A stretch of DNA of 64,000 nt from CAADGU01 sp964467705 (GCA_964467705.1 CAYXUZ010000011.1:1-64000), one strand, 5' to 3'. Numbered from the stretch's first letter, positions 40,566-49,628 are shown. A program made the numbers and translations. Notes: a model not told the origin generated them from the sequence alone.

Positions 40566-42806
40566 TTAACCCTGTTCATCCTGGGCTGCTTTGGCTAATG
40601 CCTGTTTAATCGCTTCGTCCGAAACCTGTAAGCCCTTTTCTAACAGGCGATCCACAGCATCGTCAACGGCCGTATCTGACGCCGATCCATTTGTTGGCTC
40701 AGTTTGTTCACCATTTTCCGGCCCGCTGCCAGCTTCAGAGGTGAACTGAATTGGATATTTAATGTCCGGTGTGGCTTCGTAGGTAACATTAGCCCATTGC
40801 TCGTGTACGGCCGTACCCATGTCCTCAATAACCGCCGTAACGGGGGTAAAAGTGACCACAAATTTGACCTGTTCACCCGCCTTTTGGCGGAGTGCCGCCG
40901 CTTCTGTCACGGCCGTTTCCACTACTTCTTGGCCTGTTTCCACCCAAGCGGCCGCCTCGGCCGCAACCGCATCGCGGGCCTCGGCAGACTGGGTAACGGC
41001 TGCATCCATAGCCTCTTGAGCAGTCTCTGACCAGGCTGCCGCTTCTTCAGCAATGCTTGTCGCGGCAGTTTCACGGATAGCGGCCGATTGGGCCGCGGCC
41101 GTGTCTACCGCATCTTGGGCTGTCTCTGACCAGGCCGCAGTCTCCGCAGCCACGGCAGCAGCCGTGCCTTCTCGCACAGCGCCAACTTCGGCAATAGCTT
41201 CAGCGGTGCTTTCCACTGCCGCTTCTCGCCACGCAGACGCTTCTTCCAGGGCCATATCCCGGCTGGCTTCCATAGCCAGCCGAGTGGCATCTGCCTCAGC
41301 CGCCGCCGCTTCGGCCGTTTCGGCCATACTCTCGCGGGCCGCCACCGATTGAGCGGTTGCCATTGTCATGGCTTCTTGCGCTGCCTGTCCCCAGGCCACG
41401 GCTTCAGCGGCCGTGGCCGCACGGGCAGTGGCAGATTGGGACCCGGCCGTGTCCACCGTCTCTTGGGCGGTCTCCCCCCAGGCGACAGCTTCGGCGGCGG
41501 CGGCTTCGCGCACAACAGCAGATTGAGCAACAGCAGCAGCGGCGCTATCCTGTGCTGTTTCACGCCAGGCAGCCGCTTCTTCCAGAGCCGCGTCCCGGCT
41601 TGTTTCCAGGGCCATGCGGGCGGCAGCAGCTTCACTGGCCGCCGCATCAACCGATTCACCAATGGTCTGGTTGAGTGCCATCGCTTCGCTAGACACGGCC
41701 GTGACCATACCAGACACCGTTGCCGCTGCATCTGTGGCCACAGCTGCCAACTGCTCTGTAGCCTGTGCAAAAACGGCCTGCGATTCCGCGAGTAGTTTCT
41801 TCTGCAACTCTGCATGTGTTGAAGCCGACACCTGTATCATTTCTTCAACCAGTTTTTTATCTTCATCCTCAACACCAGCCAGTGTCTCTTGCATCGAGCG
41901 CAGCCACTCACTATTTTGGGCAAACATCAGATTTTCAGTAGCCAGTACCATCTTGTAAAATTCCGAGTCTGTTTGTTCGGTGCTGGATAATGCAAACCAA
42001 TAATCGCGGATAATTGCCAGCTCCAATTTTACTTTACTGTAATTGGCAATGGTTTGTTCACGGTTACGCAATTCTTCCCATCCGGTCAGGGCTGCCGCAA
42101 GCGAGGCGGTTAGCGCGACCCAAACAGCAAAAGGGCCACCCAGAGCAGCCAGCAATGAGCCGGCTCCACCCATCAATAAAATTGCAATCGTCAGATTACG
42201 TTTGGCTTTGCCCAGCCGCACAATGCGTCCTTCATGCCAGGAAAGTTGTTCTTGTAAACGGTATCTCATGTACTCTTCTGGCGTGAGGTCGGCAAAACCA
42301 GGATCACTGTTAGGATTGTCGGGAGAATAATAAAGGGGCAAAACACCGCGGTAAGGTTCAGTATCTAGCTTTTGACCGCTGGCCTTGTATATCTGACGCT
42401 GGATATTGGCCAGCCGATTGCTGAGCCACTTATTGCGGTCGGGATACTGTTTTAGCACCGTGCGGTAAATGTAGATTTCCTTTTTGATCTCTTCTGCCCC
42501 GGCACGCATGGCCAGCCAACGGCCGTCGCCCAACTCCCGACTGGTGAAGGCAGCAAGGATTGAACCCGCCAGTGGTGTGAGAATCAGCATCACTTTCAGT
42601 GCAGCTTGTGCTGTGACGGGAAATTCTGGACTATACACATCGGTAACGATTGCCAAAACAGTAGCCACAATACCCAGGATTGCTACCCATTTACGCAGTC
42701 TTAGATGGCGTTTGCTTAGTTTGTCGGCATTTGTGTCCAGTTCAGCATGGTGCATCCACGCCTTCTCTAAAATAGCCGGGCGGCTGATCTCGGTTGCTGA
42801 TTCCAT
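40566..42806 (-). CDS. SLATT/DUF4231-like 2TM-pair membrane protein with Trp-marked Ala-rich repeats
   Basis: This 746-residue protein has two pairs of membrane segments: about residues 40-58 and 68-86, and about 205-223 and 226-242. The helical hairpins with RAGAEEIKKEIYIYRT and LQEQLSWHEGRI match the SLATT/DUF4231 layout of pore-forming effectors. Residues 385-645 are a coiled coil of seven units of about 29 or 33 residues with a conserved Trp at 414, 443, 472, 526, 559, 592 and 621 (motif A-x-A-W-x-E-T-A-Q-x). A C-terminal domain (645-690) and an acidic tail follow. It is the first gene of the operon with 38264-40552. AGGAGAG precedes ATG 42806. Confidence 0.85.
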   Translation of the reverse strand: MESATEISRPAILEKAWMHHAELDTNADKLSKRHLRLRKWVAILGIVATVLAIVTDVYSPEFPVTAQAALKVMLILTPLAGSILAAFTSRELGDGRWLAMRAGAEEIKKEIYIYRTVLKQYPDRNKWLSNRLANIQRQIYKASGQKLDTEPYRGVLPLYYSPDNPNSDPGFADLTPEEYMRYRLQEQLSWHEGRIVRLGKAKRNLTIAILLMGGAGSLLAALGGPFAVWVALTASLAAALTGWEELRNREQTIANYSKVKLELAIIRDYWFALSSTEQTDSEFYKMVLATENLMFAQNSEWLRSMQETLAGVEDEDKKLVEEMIQVSASTHAELQKKLLAESQAVFAQATEQLAAVATDAAATVSGMVTAVSSEAMALNQTIGESVDAAASEAAAARMALETSRDAALEEAAAWRETAQDSAAAAVAQSAVVREAAAAEAVAWGETAQETVDTAGSQSATARAATAAEAVAWGQAAQEAMTMATAQSVAARESMAETAEAAAAEADATRLAMEASRDMALEEASAWREAAVESTAEAIAEVGAVREGTAAAVAAETAAWSETAQDAVDTAAAQSAAIRETAATSIAEEAAAWSETAQEAMDAAVTQSAEARDAVAAEAAAWVETGQEVVETAVTEAAALRQKAGEQVKFVVTFTPVTAVIEDMGTAVHEQWANVTYEATPDIKYPIQFTSEAGSGPENGEQTEPTNGSASDTAVDDAVDRLLEKGLQVSDEAIKQALAKAAQDEQG

Positions 42807-43032
42807 ATAAATCTCTCCTGGTATGAAATTGAAATTGTACGTCTAATGAATTTATGCCGAATTGCTATTCGCCTGATAACGCCACATTGGCAGGTTGGTG
42901 GTGAACAGTAGGGTACTTGTGAGACCGGTATGCGCCTATAGTCTGGTAGTACCGGGCTTGGGCTTCTTGCAGCAAGCACATTTTGCGCTTTTTGGAGCAA
43001 AATGTCAATTGACATAATGGTCATAACACGAG

Positions 43033-43063
43033 TTGTGCCTTACCCGACAAGGGCTGATACAAT
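43033..43063 (+). promoter_or_regulatory. Predicted leaderless promoter of 43072-43896
   Basis: TTGTGC (43033-43038), a 19-bp spacer and TACAAT (43058-43063) place the transcript start next to ATG 43072, which has no clear ribosome site. Confidence 0.5.
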
Positions 43064-43071
43064 CCGGGGCT

Positions 43072-43896
43072 ATGAACAATTCACGTTTATTGATTACCAT
43101 CCTCTCAATTCTGGCCCTCTTGCTGTTTGTAAGCGGGGGGGTACTGCTGTATCTGGGGCTACAGACAGCAGAAGCAACCGAAGCAGATGCTACGGCCGTA
43201 GCCGTGCCTACCCAAAACATCGAAACGGCCGTCGCCGGAACAGTAGCGGCTGTGGCCACCGCTTCGGCCACACCGGCTACACAAATTGCTGAACAGCCAC
43301 CGACAGCATTAGCAACGGCTACCAACGCCATCCCACCTACCGTAACACCCGTACCCACTATCGCTGCGACAGACACACCTGTGCCAACAGACACACCACC
43401 GCCAACAGAAACGCCAACGGCCGTGCCCCCCACCAACACACCCGTACCGGTGATCTTGCCTACCGCTACCGCAACACCCGTACCCCCCACCAATACGCCG
43501 GCCCCCCCTGCTGGTCCCCAACCGGGTAATCATAGAGGTCTGATTGCCACCAATTTTGCCTTGCAAGATTGGCGCACAAATCCCACCGTCAACGGCGAAA
43601 TCTGGTATGAGTGGACCATTGCCAACACCTCAGGCGCTGGCGTACCCTATTCCACAATTGGCGTCTTGCCACGCAAAGACGGCGTAGACCGCCCCCAGTG
43701 GTACCAAAATAACTGGGGCGGTAACAATGATGTCATGCCGCCAGAAGGTCTAAGCTGGCCCTCCTGGCTTTCATTACCGGAACCTGGAAATTACACATTG
43801 CGGGTCGTTGTCTGCTTTGATGGATTCCAAACCTGTTTGAATGGACAGGGAACATTCCACACATTATCAAATGAGATTCCTATTACCATTCGGTGA
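43072..43896 (+). CDS. Membrane-anchored protein with a Thr/Pro-rich linker and a C-terminal Ig-like domain
   Basis: This 274-residue protein has one N-terminal membrane helix (LLITILSILALLLFVSGGVLLYL), then about 110 residues of T-P-x-P and A-T-A-type linker typical of surface proteins in Chloroflexota. A beta domain follows (about residues 165-274: WYEWTIANTSGAGVPYS, GNYTLRVVVCFDGFQ). The domain resembles an Ig-like or NBR1-like fold, but I do not assign it. The start at ATG 43072 is supported by the leaderless promoter. It is followed by a hairpin and then by the histidine kinase gene. Role unknown. Confidence 0.8.
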   Translation: MNNSRLLITILSILALLLFVSGGVLLYLGLQTAEATEADATAVAVPTQNIETAVAGTVAAVATASATPATQIAEQPPTALATATNAIPPTVTPVPTIAATDTPVPTDTPPPTETPTAVPPTNTPVPVILPTATATPVPPTNTPAPPAGPQPGNHRGLIATNFALQDWRTNPTVNGEIWYEWTIANTSGAGVPYSTIGVLPRKDGVDRPQWYQNNWGGNNDVMPPEGLSWPSWLSLPEPGNYTLRVVVCFDGFQTCLNGQGTFHTLSNEIPITIR

Positions 43897-43901
43897 TTTG
43901 T

Positions 43902-43934
43902 AGAAATTGGGGCCAGGGGCAGGCCCCGATTTCT
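43902..43934 (+). terminator. Hairpin after 43072-43896
   Basis: Arms 43902-43914 and 43922-43934 form a 13-bp stem with one G-T wobble and a 7-nt loop, 5 nt after the stop codon. No long U-run follows. Confidence 0.6.
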
Positions 43935-43943
43935 GTATAAATA

Positions 43944-45986
43944 ATGAAGCTCTGGTTGTTGCGGCTGGCAAAAATCATCACCGGCCATTGGCTGGAGATT
44001 TTGTTGTTATTCATGGCGGCATTGGCCGGGGTGAGTGTGGTTGCCTGGCTGGCGACCCGCTTAAGCGGGGGGCAGTTAGTCGGGTGGTTGATCGTCACGG
44101 CCGTTATTCTGACCTTTACCATTGAGATAAGCCGCTACCGCACCTTCCAACACCTGAACGTGCTGCGCCGACAGGCCGAAGCCAGTGGCGCGCTCGGCCA
44201 GGAAATCACCGCCAACCCGGATTTTGAGAGCTTGCTGGCCGATATTACCCATTTGCTAAAATTACAGTTTCAGTTTGATTATGTGGGACTGTTTTTGCTA
44301 GAAAAAGACCTCTCCATTTCGCGCATTTCCCAGGTGGGTGCTGTGTCTCATTCCTATAGCATTGGCGCTTATCTGGACGGCCGTCAGGCCATGGGGGCGG
44401 CTGCCTGGCAGCAAGAAACGGTGTGCGCCAACAATGGTATTTGTGATCTACCCGGTATCAACCCCCATTTGCTGCCCCGGATGCGTTCAGAATTGGCGCT
44501 TCCCCTGGTAGCCGGGCAAAAGTTGATGGGTGTGTTGGATATTCAAAGCCGGGATGTGATGGCCTTTGAAGCGGATCATATTCTGGCTTTGCAATCATTG
44601 GCCGCACAAACGGCCGTAGCCATTCGCAACGCCGTCCTTTACCAGCGTGAATCTGGGCGGCGGCACATGGCCGAAACACTGTATGAAATTGGTCTGGCCC
44701 TCTCTGGCACGCTCAACCGCGAAGAAGTATTAGGCAACATCTTGGAGCAATTGGCTACAGTCGTTCCTTATGATCGGGCCGCGCTCCTTTTGCACGAGAA
44801 TAGCGAATTGGAAATTGTGGCCGCACGGGGCTTTCCCGATCATACCCAACCTCTGCAAATACGCATTTCCCTGAACACAGGCGACGAAAACGACATTTAC
44901 CTCATCATTCATCGGACACAAAAACCATTGGTCGTACCCGATGTTTCTAAACAGCCAAACTGGACGCATGTGACTGGGCTGCCTGAGGCCAAATCATGGC
45001 TGGGTGTACCCCTTATTCATGAAAAGCAAGTCATCGGCATGTTATCTCTTGTTCGGGAACGAGATGAGGCCTACAGCCAGGAAGACACCTCGCCGGCCAC
45101 CACATTTGCCGTGCAAGCCGCCGTAGCCTTGCACAATGCTGAACTATATAACCGCATTGACCAGTTCAATCGGCAACTGGCCTATGAAGTGGAAAAGCGC
45201 ACAGAAGCCGTTATTCAACTGGCACGGTTAGATCAGGCTAAAACCGATTTCATTAATGTAGCCGCACACGAGCTGCGCACACCGCTGACAACGATCCGCG
45301 GATACAGCCAAATGCTGCTTCAGGAGTCGGATATTGCCCAAAACAACTATTTTAATGAGCTGGTGACTGGTATTTTCCAGGGCGCAATCCGGCTGCATGA
45401 AGTAGTCAACAATATGCTGAACGTAGCCAAAATTGACAATCAGGCATTAGAGTTGCATTTTCAGCCGCTTTCGTTAGGACATTTGTTGGAACGGGTGCAT
45501 CTGTCACTGGCGGAAGCGTTGGCGCAGCGCAATCTGTTGTTAGCCATGGAGCCGATGACGGCCGTGCCAGACATTGAAGGCGATGTGGAAGGATTGCGTT
45601 CTGTCTTCTCCCATCTTTTGCTTAACGCCATCAAATACACGCCAGATGGTGGGCGTATTACCATCACCCATGCTCTGCTGCCAGGTCAAGAGGGAGACAC
45701 GGCCGTGCCCGGTTATGTTGAAATTATCATCAGCGATACAGGCATCGGCATTCCCCCCGATGCACGTGAACTTATCTTTTCCAAATTCTACCAGACGGGG
45801 CAGATTGCCCTGCATTCCAGTGGTAAGACCAAATTCAAAGGTGGCGGTTCTGGCTTAGGGCTGGCTATTGTACGGGGCATTGTGGAAGCCCACAACGGCA
45901 AAGTATGGGCTGAAAGCGCCGGGTATGATGAAAACGCCTTGCCCGGCAGTCATTTTCATGTGGTATTGCCGGTCGTTCAGCCGTAG
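43944..45986 (+). CDS. Sensor histidine kinase with two GAF domains
   Basis: This 680-residue kinase has two membrane segments (about residues 10-40 and 45-62) and two GAF domains (about 85-235 and 245-405), with LMGVLDIQSRD and VIGMLSLVRERD as typical GAF ends. A HisKA domain follows with the phospho-acceptor His at about residue 442 (VAAHELRTPL), then a HATPase domain (N-box LLLNAIKYTPDGG, G1 SDTGIGIPPD, G2 GSGLGLAIVRGIV). It senses a ligand or redox signal through the GAFs. No response regulator is adjacent; the lone receiver at 4775-5194 is far away. The start at 43944 directly follows TATAAAT, so a downstream start cannot be excluded. Confidence 0.95.
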   Translation: MKLWLLRLAKIITGHWLEILLLFMAALAGVSVVAWLATRLSGGQLVGWLIVTAVILTFTIEISRYRTFQHLNVLRRQAEASGALGQEITANPDFESLLADITHLLKLQFQFDYVGLFLLEKDLSISRISQVGAVSHSYSIGAYLDGRQAMGAAAWQQETVCANNGICDLPGINPHLLPRMRSELALPLVAGQKLMGVLDIQSRDVMAFEADHILALQSLAAQTAVAIRNAVLYQRESGRRHMAETLYEIGLALSGTLNREEVLGNILEQLATVVPYDRAALLLHENSELEIVAARGFPDHTQPLQIRISLNTGDENDIYLIIHRTQKPLVVPDVSKQPNWTHVTGLPEAKSWLGVPLIHEKQVIGMLSLVRERDEAYSQEDTSPATTFAVQAAVALHNAELYNRIDQFNRQLAYEVEKRTEAVIQLARLDQAKTDFINVAAHELRTPLTTIRGYSQMLLQESDIAQNNYFNELVTGIFQGAIRLHEVVNNMLNVAKIDNQALELHFQPLSLGHLLERVHLSLAEALAQRNLLLAMEPMTAVPDIEGDVEGLRSVFSHLLLNAIKYTPDGGRITITHALLPGQEGDTAVPGYVEIIISDTGIGIPPDARELIFSKFYQTGQIALHSSGKTKFKGGGSGLGLAIVRGIVEAHNGKVWAESAGYDENALPGSHFHVVLPVVQP

Positions 45987-46022
45987 CTGGCAATCGGATT
46001 GCGGTTCACGGATTCAGGAAAG

Positions 46023-46051
46023 TTGACAGTCTTCCCCCTAACGGGTAGGAT
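46023..46051 (+). promoter_or_regulatory. Promoter upstream of the phosphoribosyltransferase gene
   Basis: TTGACA (46023-46028), a 17-bp spacer and TAGGAT (46046-46051) predict initiation near 46058. Confidence 0.6.
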
Positions 46052-46058
46052 AACATGT

Positions 46059-46094
46059 CGGGCATATCCCAGATCGGGTATGCCTGCATTTTTT
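46059..46094 (+). terminator. Attenuator-like hairpin with U-run in the leader of 46114-46617
   Basis: CGGGCATA (46059-46066) and TATGCCTG (46079-46086) pair with one mismatch, followed by CATTTTTT. It starts at the predicted transcription start and precedes the gene's ribosome site. It could terminate the kinase gene or attenuate the phosphoribosyltransferase. Confidence 0.6.
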
Positions 46095-46113
46095 ATCAAC
46101 GAAGGAGAACCCC

Positions 46114-46617
46114 ATGCGTCGTGAAGTTCTCACGTGGTCTGATGTAGACAAATTGATTGATTATTTAACGCCGCAGATTCACGGCCGTTATGACAGTATG
46201 GTCATCATTACACGCGGCGGCATCATACCGGGCGGACTGTTGGCCGAGGCCCTCAACATCACCTATGTATTGACCGCCTCCGTGCGTTTCCCGGCTGACT
46301 TCCCCGGCCTGCAAATTCCTGGCCCAGAAAAATATGCCATTCCTGAATTTATTCAATTTCCGGCTGACGCCGCGTTAGCCGGACGGCGGGTATTGGTAGT
46401 GGATGATGTCTGGACGAAAGGGCGCAATATGGTCACAGTCGCCAATCGAATTGACGCCGCTGGCGGAACGCCTGATACCTGCGTGCTGCATTACAAACCA
46501 TCCACCTCCCTTTATCCTGGCATCACACCTACTTATTATGCCGCCGTTACCGATGCCTATATCATCTACCCCTGGGAATTGGATCGTGGCCCGGAAGTAC
46601 TCGGCGTCTGGAATTAA
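46114..46617 (+). CDS. Phosphoribosyltransferase-family protein
   Basis: This 167-residue type I PRTase has the PRPP loop VLVVDDVWTKGRN at about residues 92-104, and the substrate/pyrophosphate segments MVIITRGGIIPGGLLAE and YVLTASVR. The Trp/Lys in the loop where many have Thr-Gly-x-T is unusual, as in Gpt-like and archaeal-type enzymes. It may salvage purine bases. GAAGGAG lies before ATG 46114. A promoter with an attenuator-like hairpin precedes it, and a terminator follows its stop. No purine genes are adjacent. Confidence 0.9.
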   Translation: MRREVLTWSDVDKLIDYLTPQIHGRYDSMVIITRGGIIPGGLLAEALNITYVLTASVRFPADFPGLQIPGPEKYAIPEFIQFPADAALAGRRVLVVDDVWTKGRNMVTVANRIDAAGGTPDTCVLHYKPSTSLYPGITPTYYAAVTDAYIIYPWELDRGPEVLGVWN

Positions 46618-46649
46618 ATAAGCCAGGCCACACATTTCAAAGTGCATCC

Positions 46650-46680
46650 AAAAGGCCGCTGCCAGAGCAACGGCCTTTTT
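46650..46680 (+). terminator. Intrinsic terminator shared by convergent genes
   Basis: AAAAGGCCG and CGGCCTTTT flank a 12-nt loop, followed by T. The two final bases overlap the stop of the convergent methyltransferase gene. Confidence 0.85.
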
Positions 46681-47725
46681 AGCAGGTAAGGTAAAGGGTA
46701 ATCTCGCTGCGGTTGTGGAAAAGCTGCCGCGCGCCGACGAGGGTATAAACGGGGCGAAGAACGGCGAGCGCCTGATTGACGATCATTTGCCGGCCGGACG
46801 GCCGTCCCTCCTCCATCTTATCCCCTTCTGGTAGTTTCAACGTCATCAGGGCGCAGCCGTGCCGGTGCAAAAAAGGGGCAAAGGCTGCCATCAACTCTGC
46901 TGAATAGCGGGCATCCAGTCGCATATCATTCACCAGCAGATCAAAGCGGTCAGGCTGCTGCTGCAAGTAGGCTTCGGCCGTCTGGCGCAAGTGGCGCACA
47001 TTCTTGTCCTGGTAAAGAGAGGGGTGCAAGGCAGCCGGGTCTACGGCCGTGACAAACTGCCCCTGTTGCCGCAAAATGCGCGTCCAGCCGCCTGGCGCAG
47101 CACCCAGATCCAAAGCCACGCCGCCAGCCGGTAACTGAATGTGAAAAACCGATAACGCTTCCAGCAGCTTAAACTCCGCCCGGCTGATTTGCCCCGGCTG
47201 CCGGGCGAAGCGGTGCATCCCCCCAGCCCAATCAGACAAGTTTTGCGCCGCCAGAGATATGCCAGCATAAGCAATTTCTTCTGTAATGACGAGGGAGAGA
47301 ACTTGTAGCGGCTGGCGCACATCCAACGGCGCACCGGTGTGCTGTTGCAAATTATGGGCCACGGCCGTGTTCACATCAAATGGCTTATACAGCAAATCCC
47401 CAAGAATGCGCGTCTGCACTGAAAAAGGAAGATCGTCATCGAACCAGGCTGCCAGATCAGTGCCTACCACTTCGGCCAACAAAGGTACATCTGCTGCCAG
47501 TCCGGTGATGGGCAACGCCAGATGCACAGGGCAAATATGGCGGGCAAAGATAGGGGGCTGCTGCCGCCATTGTTCAGCCAGGGTGAAAAAGTTCACGGCC
47601 GTGACGGCCCACACACCCTCCGCCAGTACAGCAGATTGCGCCGACGGCTGCACCTGCGCCAACTCCGCCCAGGCCAGGTCAATAAAGTGAGGATTGGCGG
47701 TGAGAATTAAGGATGGAGTTTGCAT
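46679..47725 (-). CDS. RrmJ/FtsJ-type 2'-O-methyltransferase with RlmM-like layout
   Basis: This 348-residue protein has an N-terminal THUMP-like region (residues 1-170) and a Rossmann methyltransferase domain: SAM loop ALDLGAAPGGWTRIL (about residues 206-220), and the K-D-K-E catalytic set in SRAEFKLLEAL (Lys), LLVNDMRLDA (Asp), LMTLKLPEGD (Lys) and NRSEITLYL (Glu). The order matches RlmM, which methylates C2498 of 23S rRNA, but assignment to that site is only by architecture. The start at 47725 has no good ribosome site; GAGATTGGAGATAAG words lie in the leader. Confidence 0.9.
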   Translation of the reverse strand: MQTPSLILTANPHFIDLAWAELAQVQPSAQSAVLAEGVWAVTAVNFFTLAEQWRQQPPIFARHICPVHLALPITGLAADVPLLAEVVGTDLAAWFDDDLPFSVQTRILGDLLYKPFDVNTAVAHNLQQHTGAPLDVRQPLQVLSLVITEEIAYAGISLAAQNLSDWAGGMHRFARQPGQISRAEFKLLEALSVFHIQLPAGGVALDLGAAPGGWTRILRQQGQFVTAVDPAALHPSLYQDKNVRHLRQTAEAYLQQQPDRFDLLVNDMRLDARYSAELMAAFAPFLHRHGCALMTLKLPEGDKMEEGRPSGRQMIVNQALAVLRPVYTLVGARQLFHNRSEITLYLTC

Positions 47726-47761
47726 GAGATTGGAGATAAGCAGATCGGGTAACCTCTTCTC

Positions 47762-48454
47762 TTACCCTTCTGCCTGGGTCTCCCCTTCTCGCGCCACACC
47801 AGGGCCACGCCCGTCGGTTCGTTCCAGGCCGTGCAGGTGTTCGACACGGCCGTGAAAGTGTAGCCGCCAAGTCTCGCGCGACGGATGCTCTACATATTCA
47901 AAGTGGGCTATGCTAGTGTTTTTGCTCCACACCTCGCAGCGGCGGAAGGGGCCAATGTTAAACATATGGTCAAAGGCCAGTTCAATAACACCACCATGGC
48001 AGACCACCATCACCGTTTGCGTCCGGTGTTTTTCAATCATTTCCTCCACAAAGTGACCGATACGCACCCGAAAGTGCATCAGTGATTCACTGTCTGGGCG
48101 AGTAGGCGTTAAGGGGGCAAACGGCCGTTCACTGCCCCAAAATGGGCCATAATCCGGCAAATCATCATTTGGCCAGGGGGTATGATCCAGCCGGTTATTC
48201 CCCACTTCGCGCAGCCGGTCATCTGGCGTAATGGGTAATTGATAAGCGTGGGCAATGGGTGCGGCCGTTTCCAGCGCCCGCCGCATAGTACTGGCATACA
48301 ACACATCGAGAGTCGCTATTTCACCCGGCAGCCAATCGGCTAACGCCTGTGCCTGCTGCTGCCCCAATGGCGTCAAACCTTCATCCCGATTGCCGCCGCT
48401 CCATTCTCGCAAATTGACAAAACTTTCACCATGCCGCACAAAATATAAATGCAT
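47762..48454 (-). CDS. Histidine phosphatase-family protein
   Basis: This 230-residue phosphatase has FVRHGES with the phospho-His at residue 8, the second Arg in YASTMRRALETA (about residue 59), the Glu in REVGNNR (about 83) and the second His in VVCHGGVIEL (about 151). The order and length suit phosphoglycerate mutase-like or CobC-like phosphatases. The substrate is unknown. A GAGG site is before ATG 48454. The last 25 residues are charged and variable. It lies 36 bp upstream of the methyltransferase on the same strand. Confidence 0.93.
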   Translation of the reverse strand: MHLYFVRHGESFVNLREWSGGNRDEGLTPLGQQQAQALADWLPGEIATLDVLYASTMRRALETAAPIAHAYQLPITPDDRLREVGNNRLDHTPWPNDDLPDYGPFWGSERPFAPLTPTRPDSESLMHFRVRIGHFVEEMIEKHRTQTVMVVCHGGVIELAFDHMFNIGPFRRCEVWSKNTSIAHFEYVEHPSRETWRLHFHGRVEHLHGLERTDGRGPGVAREGETQAEG

Positions 48455-48522
48455 ATACTTACCTCAGTTTCAATAATGTAGTCAGATTATGCCACAAGAC
48501 AAGGGTAATCTGTAAAAAAGCT

Positions 48523-49224
48523 ATGCTAGAAATCATTGATCTGAGTCAAGAAATCTTTTCAGGTATGCCTATATTTCCCGGCTTACCAGAGGTAACGATC
48601 ACAATGCACGTCTCGCACGAGGAATGGGAAGGTATTACCGACAGCGCGGTGGTTTCCCCGGCTGTCAATCGGCTGGAACTGGGTGAACACACCGGTACCC
48701 ATGTAGACGCGCTGAATCATATGGCACGGCCGTATCGTGATCACTCCATAGACACGATGCCGCTTACCATGTTTTATACCGAAGGCATTTGCCTTGACCT
48801 GTCGGGCAAGCGGCTGCGAGAATTGATTGAGGTGATTGACTTGGAACGAGCGTTGGTCACGGCCGTGCAGGAAATCAGGCCAGGCGATACCGTTCTGCTC
48901 TACACCGACCATTATCGCCGCGCCTTTGGCACGGCCGATTGGCCGCATGGCCCCGGCATCAGCAGCGCCAGTGCCCGCTGGCTGGGGCAGCAAGGGATTG
49001 CCGCCTTTGGCGTAGAGACAATGGCCCCTGGCGTACGCGGCGTGTCTAACCGAGAAGTGCATCACATTTGCGGGGAGATGGGCTTCACCCATTACGAAAA
49101 TATGATCAACCTGCACCAACTCATCGGCCGGGGGCGTTTCCAATTCATCGGCCTGCCACTGAAAATACGCGGCGGCACCGGCTCTCCGGTGCGGGCCGTG
49201 GCCGTGTTTGAGGGGCACTTATGA
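48523..49224 (+). CDS. Cyclase-family protein (kynurenine formamidase-like)
   Basis: This 233-residue protein has the metal-binding motif LGEHTGTHVDALNH at about residues 52-65 (H-x-G-T-H-x-D) and the N-terminal IIDLSQEIFSGMPIFPG. Family members include kynurenine formamidases and isatin hydrolases; without kyn genes nearby the substrate is open. The stop overlaps the next start (ATGA at 49221-49224). No clear ribosome site is seen before ATG 48523. Confidence 0.92.
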   Translation: MLEIIDLSQEIFSGMPIFPGLPEVTITMHVSHEEWEGITDSAVVSPAVNRLELGEHTGTHVDALNHMARPYRDHSIDTMPLTMFYTEGICLDLSGKRLRELIEVIDLERALVTAVQEIRPGDTVLLYTDHYRRAFGTADWPHGPGISSASARWLGQQGIAAFGVETMAPGVRGVSNREVHHICGEMGFTHYENMINLHQLIGRGRFQFIGLPLKIRGGTGSPVRAVAVFEGHL

Positions 49225-49535
49225 ACCACATGCCATATCCAGGCCAAAGGCTGAAAATAACAAACCCTGATTACATTGTTCTCAGCGAAGAGTGGGTGGT
49301 GCTTACTGTGGAGTATCCAACCATTATATTTTCCTGCACCAAATGGTGGGATTACAATGCCATCACCATGCAGGGGCAAACGTCGGAAACGGTAAGTGGG
49401 AATATCGTGAAAGCAGATGATGAAGAGATCATTGTGGCCTTCGTGCGTTATTCCGGCCAGGCTGAAGTGGGGCTGGCGATTCGCGGCGACCAGGCGACTT
49501 ATCTGAGCCGTCTGGAACCGCAACAATATGCCTGA
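49221..49535 (+). CDS. Small beta-rich protein of unknown function
   Basis: This 104-residue protein starts at ATG 49221, sharing four bases with the previous stop. It has an N-terminal PGQRLKITNPDYIVLSEEWVV and a pattern of short strands (IIFSCTKWWDYNAITM) consistent with a small beta barrel. No membrane segment or motif is visible. It is translationally coupled to the cyclase-family gene, so a helper role is possible but not shown. Confidence 0.7.
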   Translation: MNHMPYPGQRLKITNPDYIVLSEEWVVLTVEYPTIIFSCTKWWDYNAITMQGQTSETVSGNIVKADDEEIIVAFVRYSGQAEVGLAIRGDQATYLSRLEPQQYA

Positions 49536-49628
49536 CGGCCGTACTGGTCATACTCCCTTGACTAACAAATTGCGGTAAACTTATGGCTGTTGAACAGCCA
49601 ACAGCAGCTAAATCAGGAGAACAGCCAG

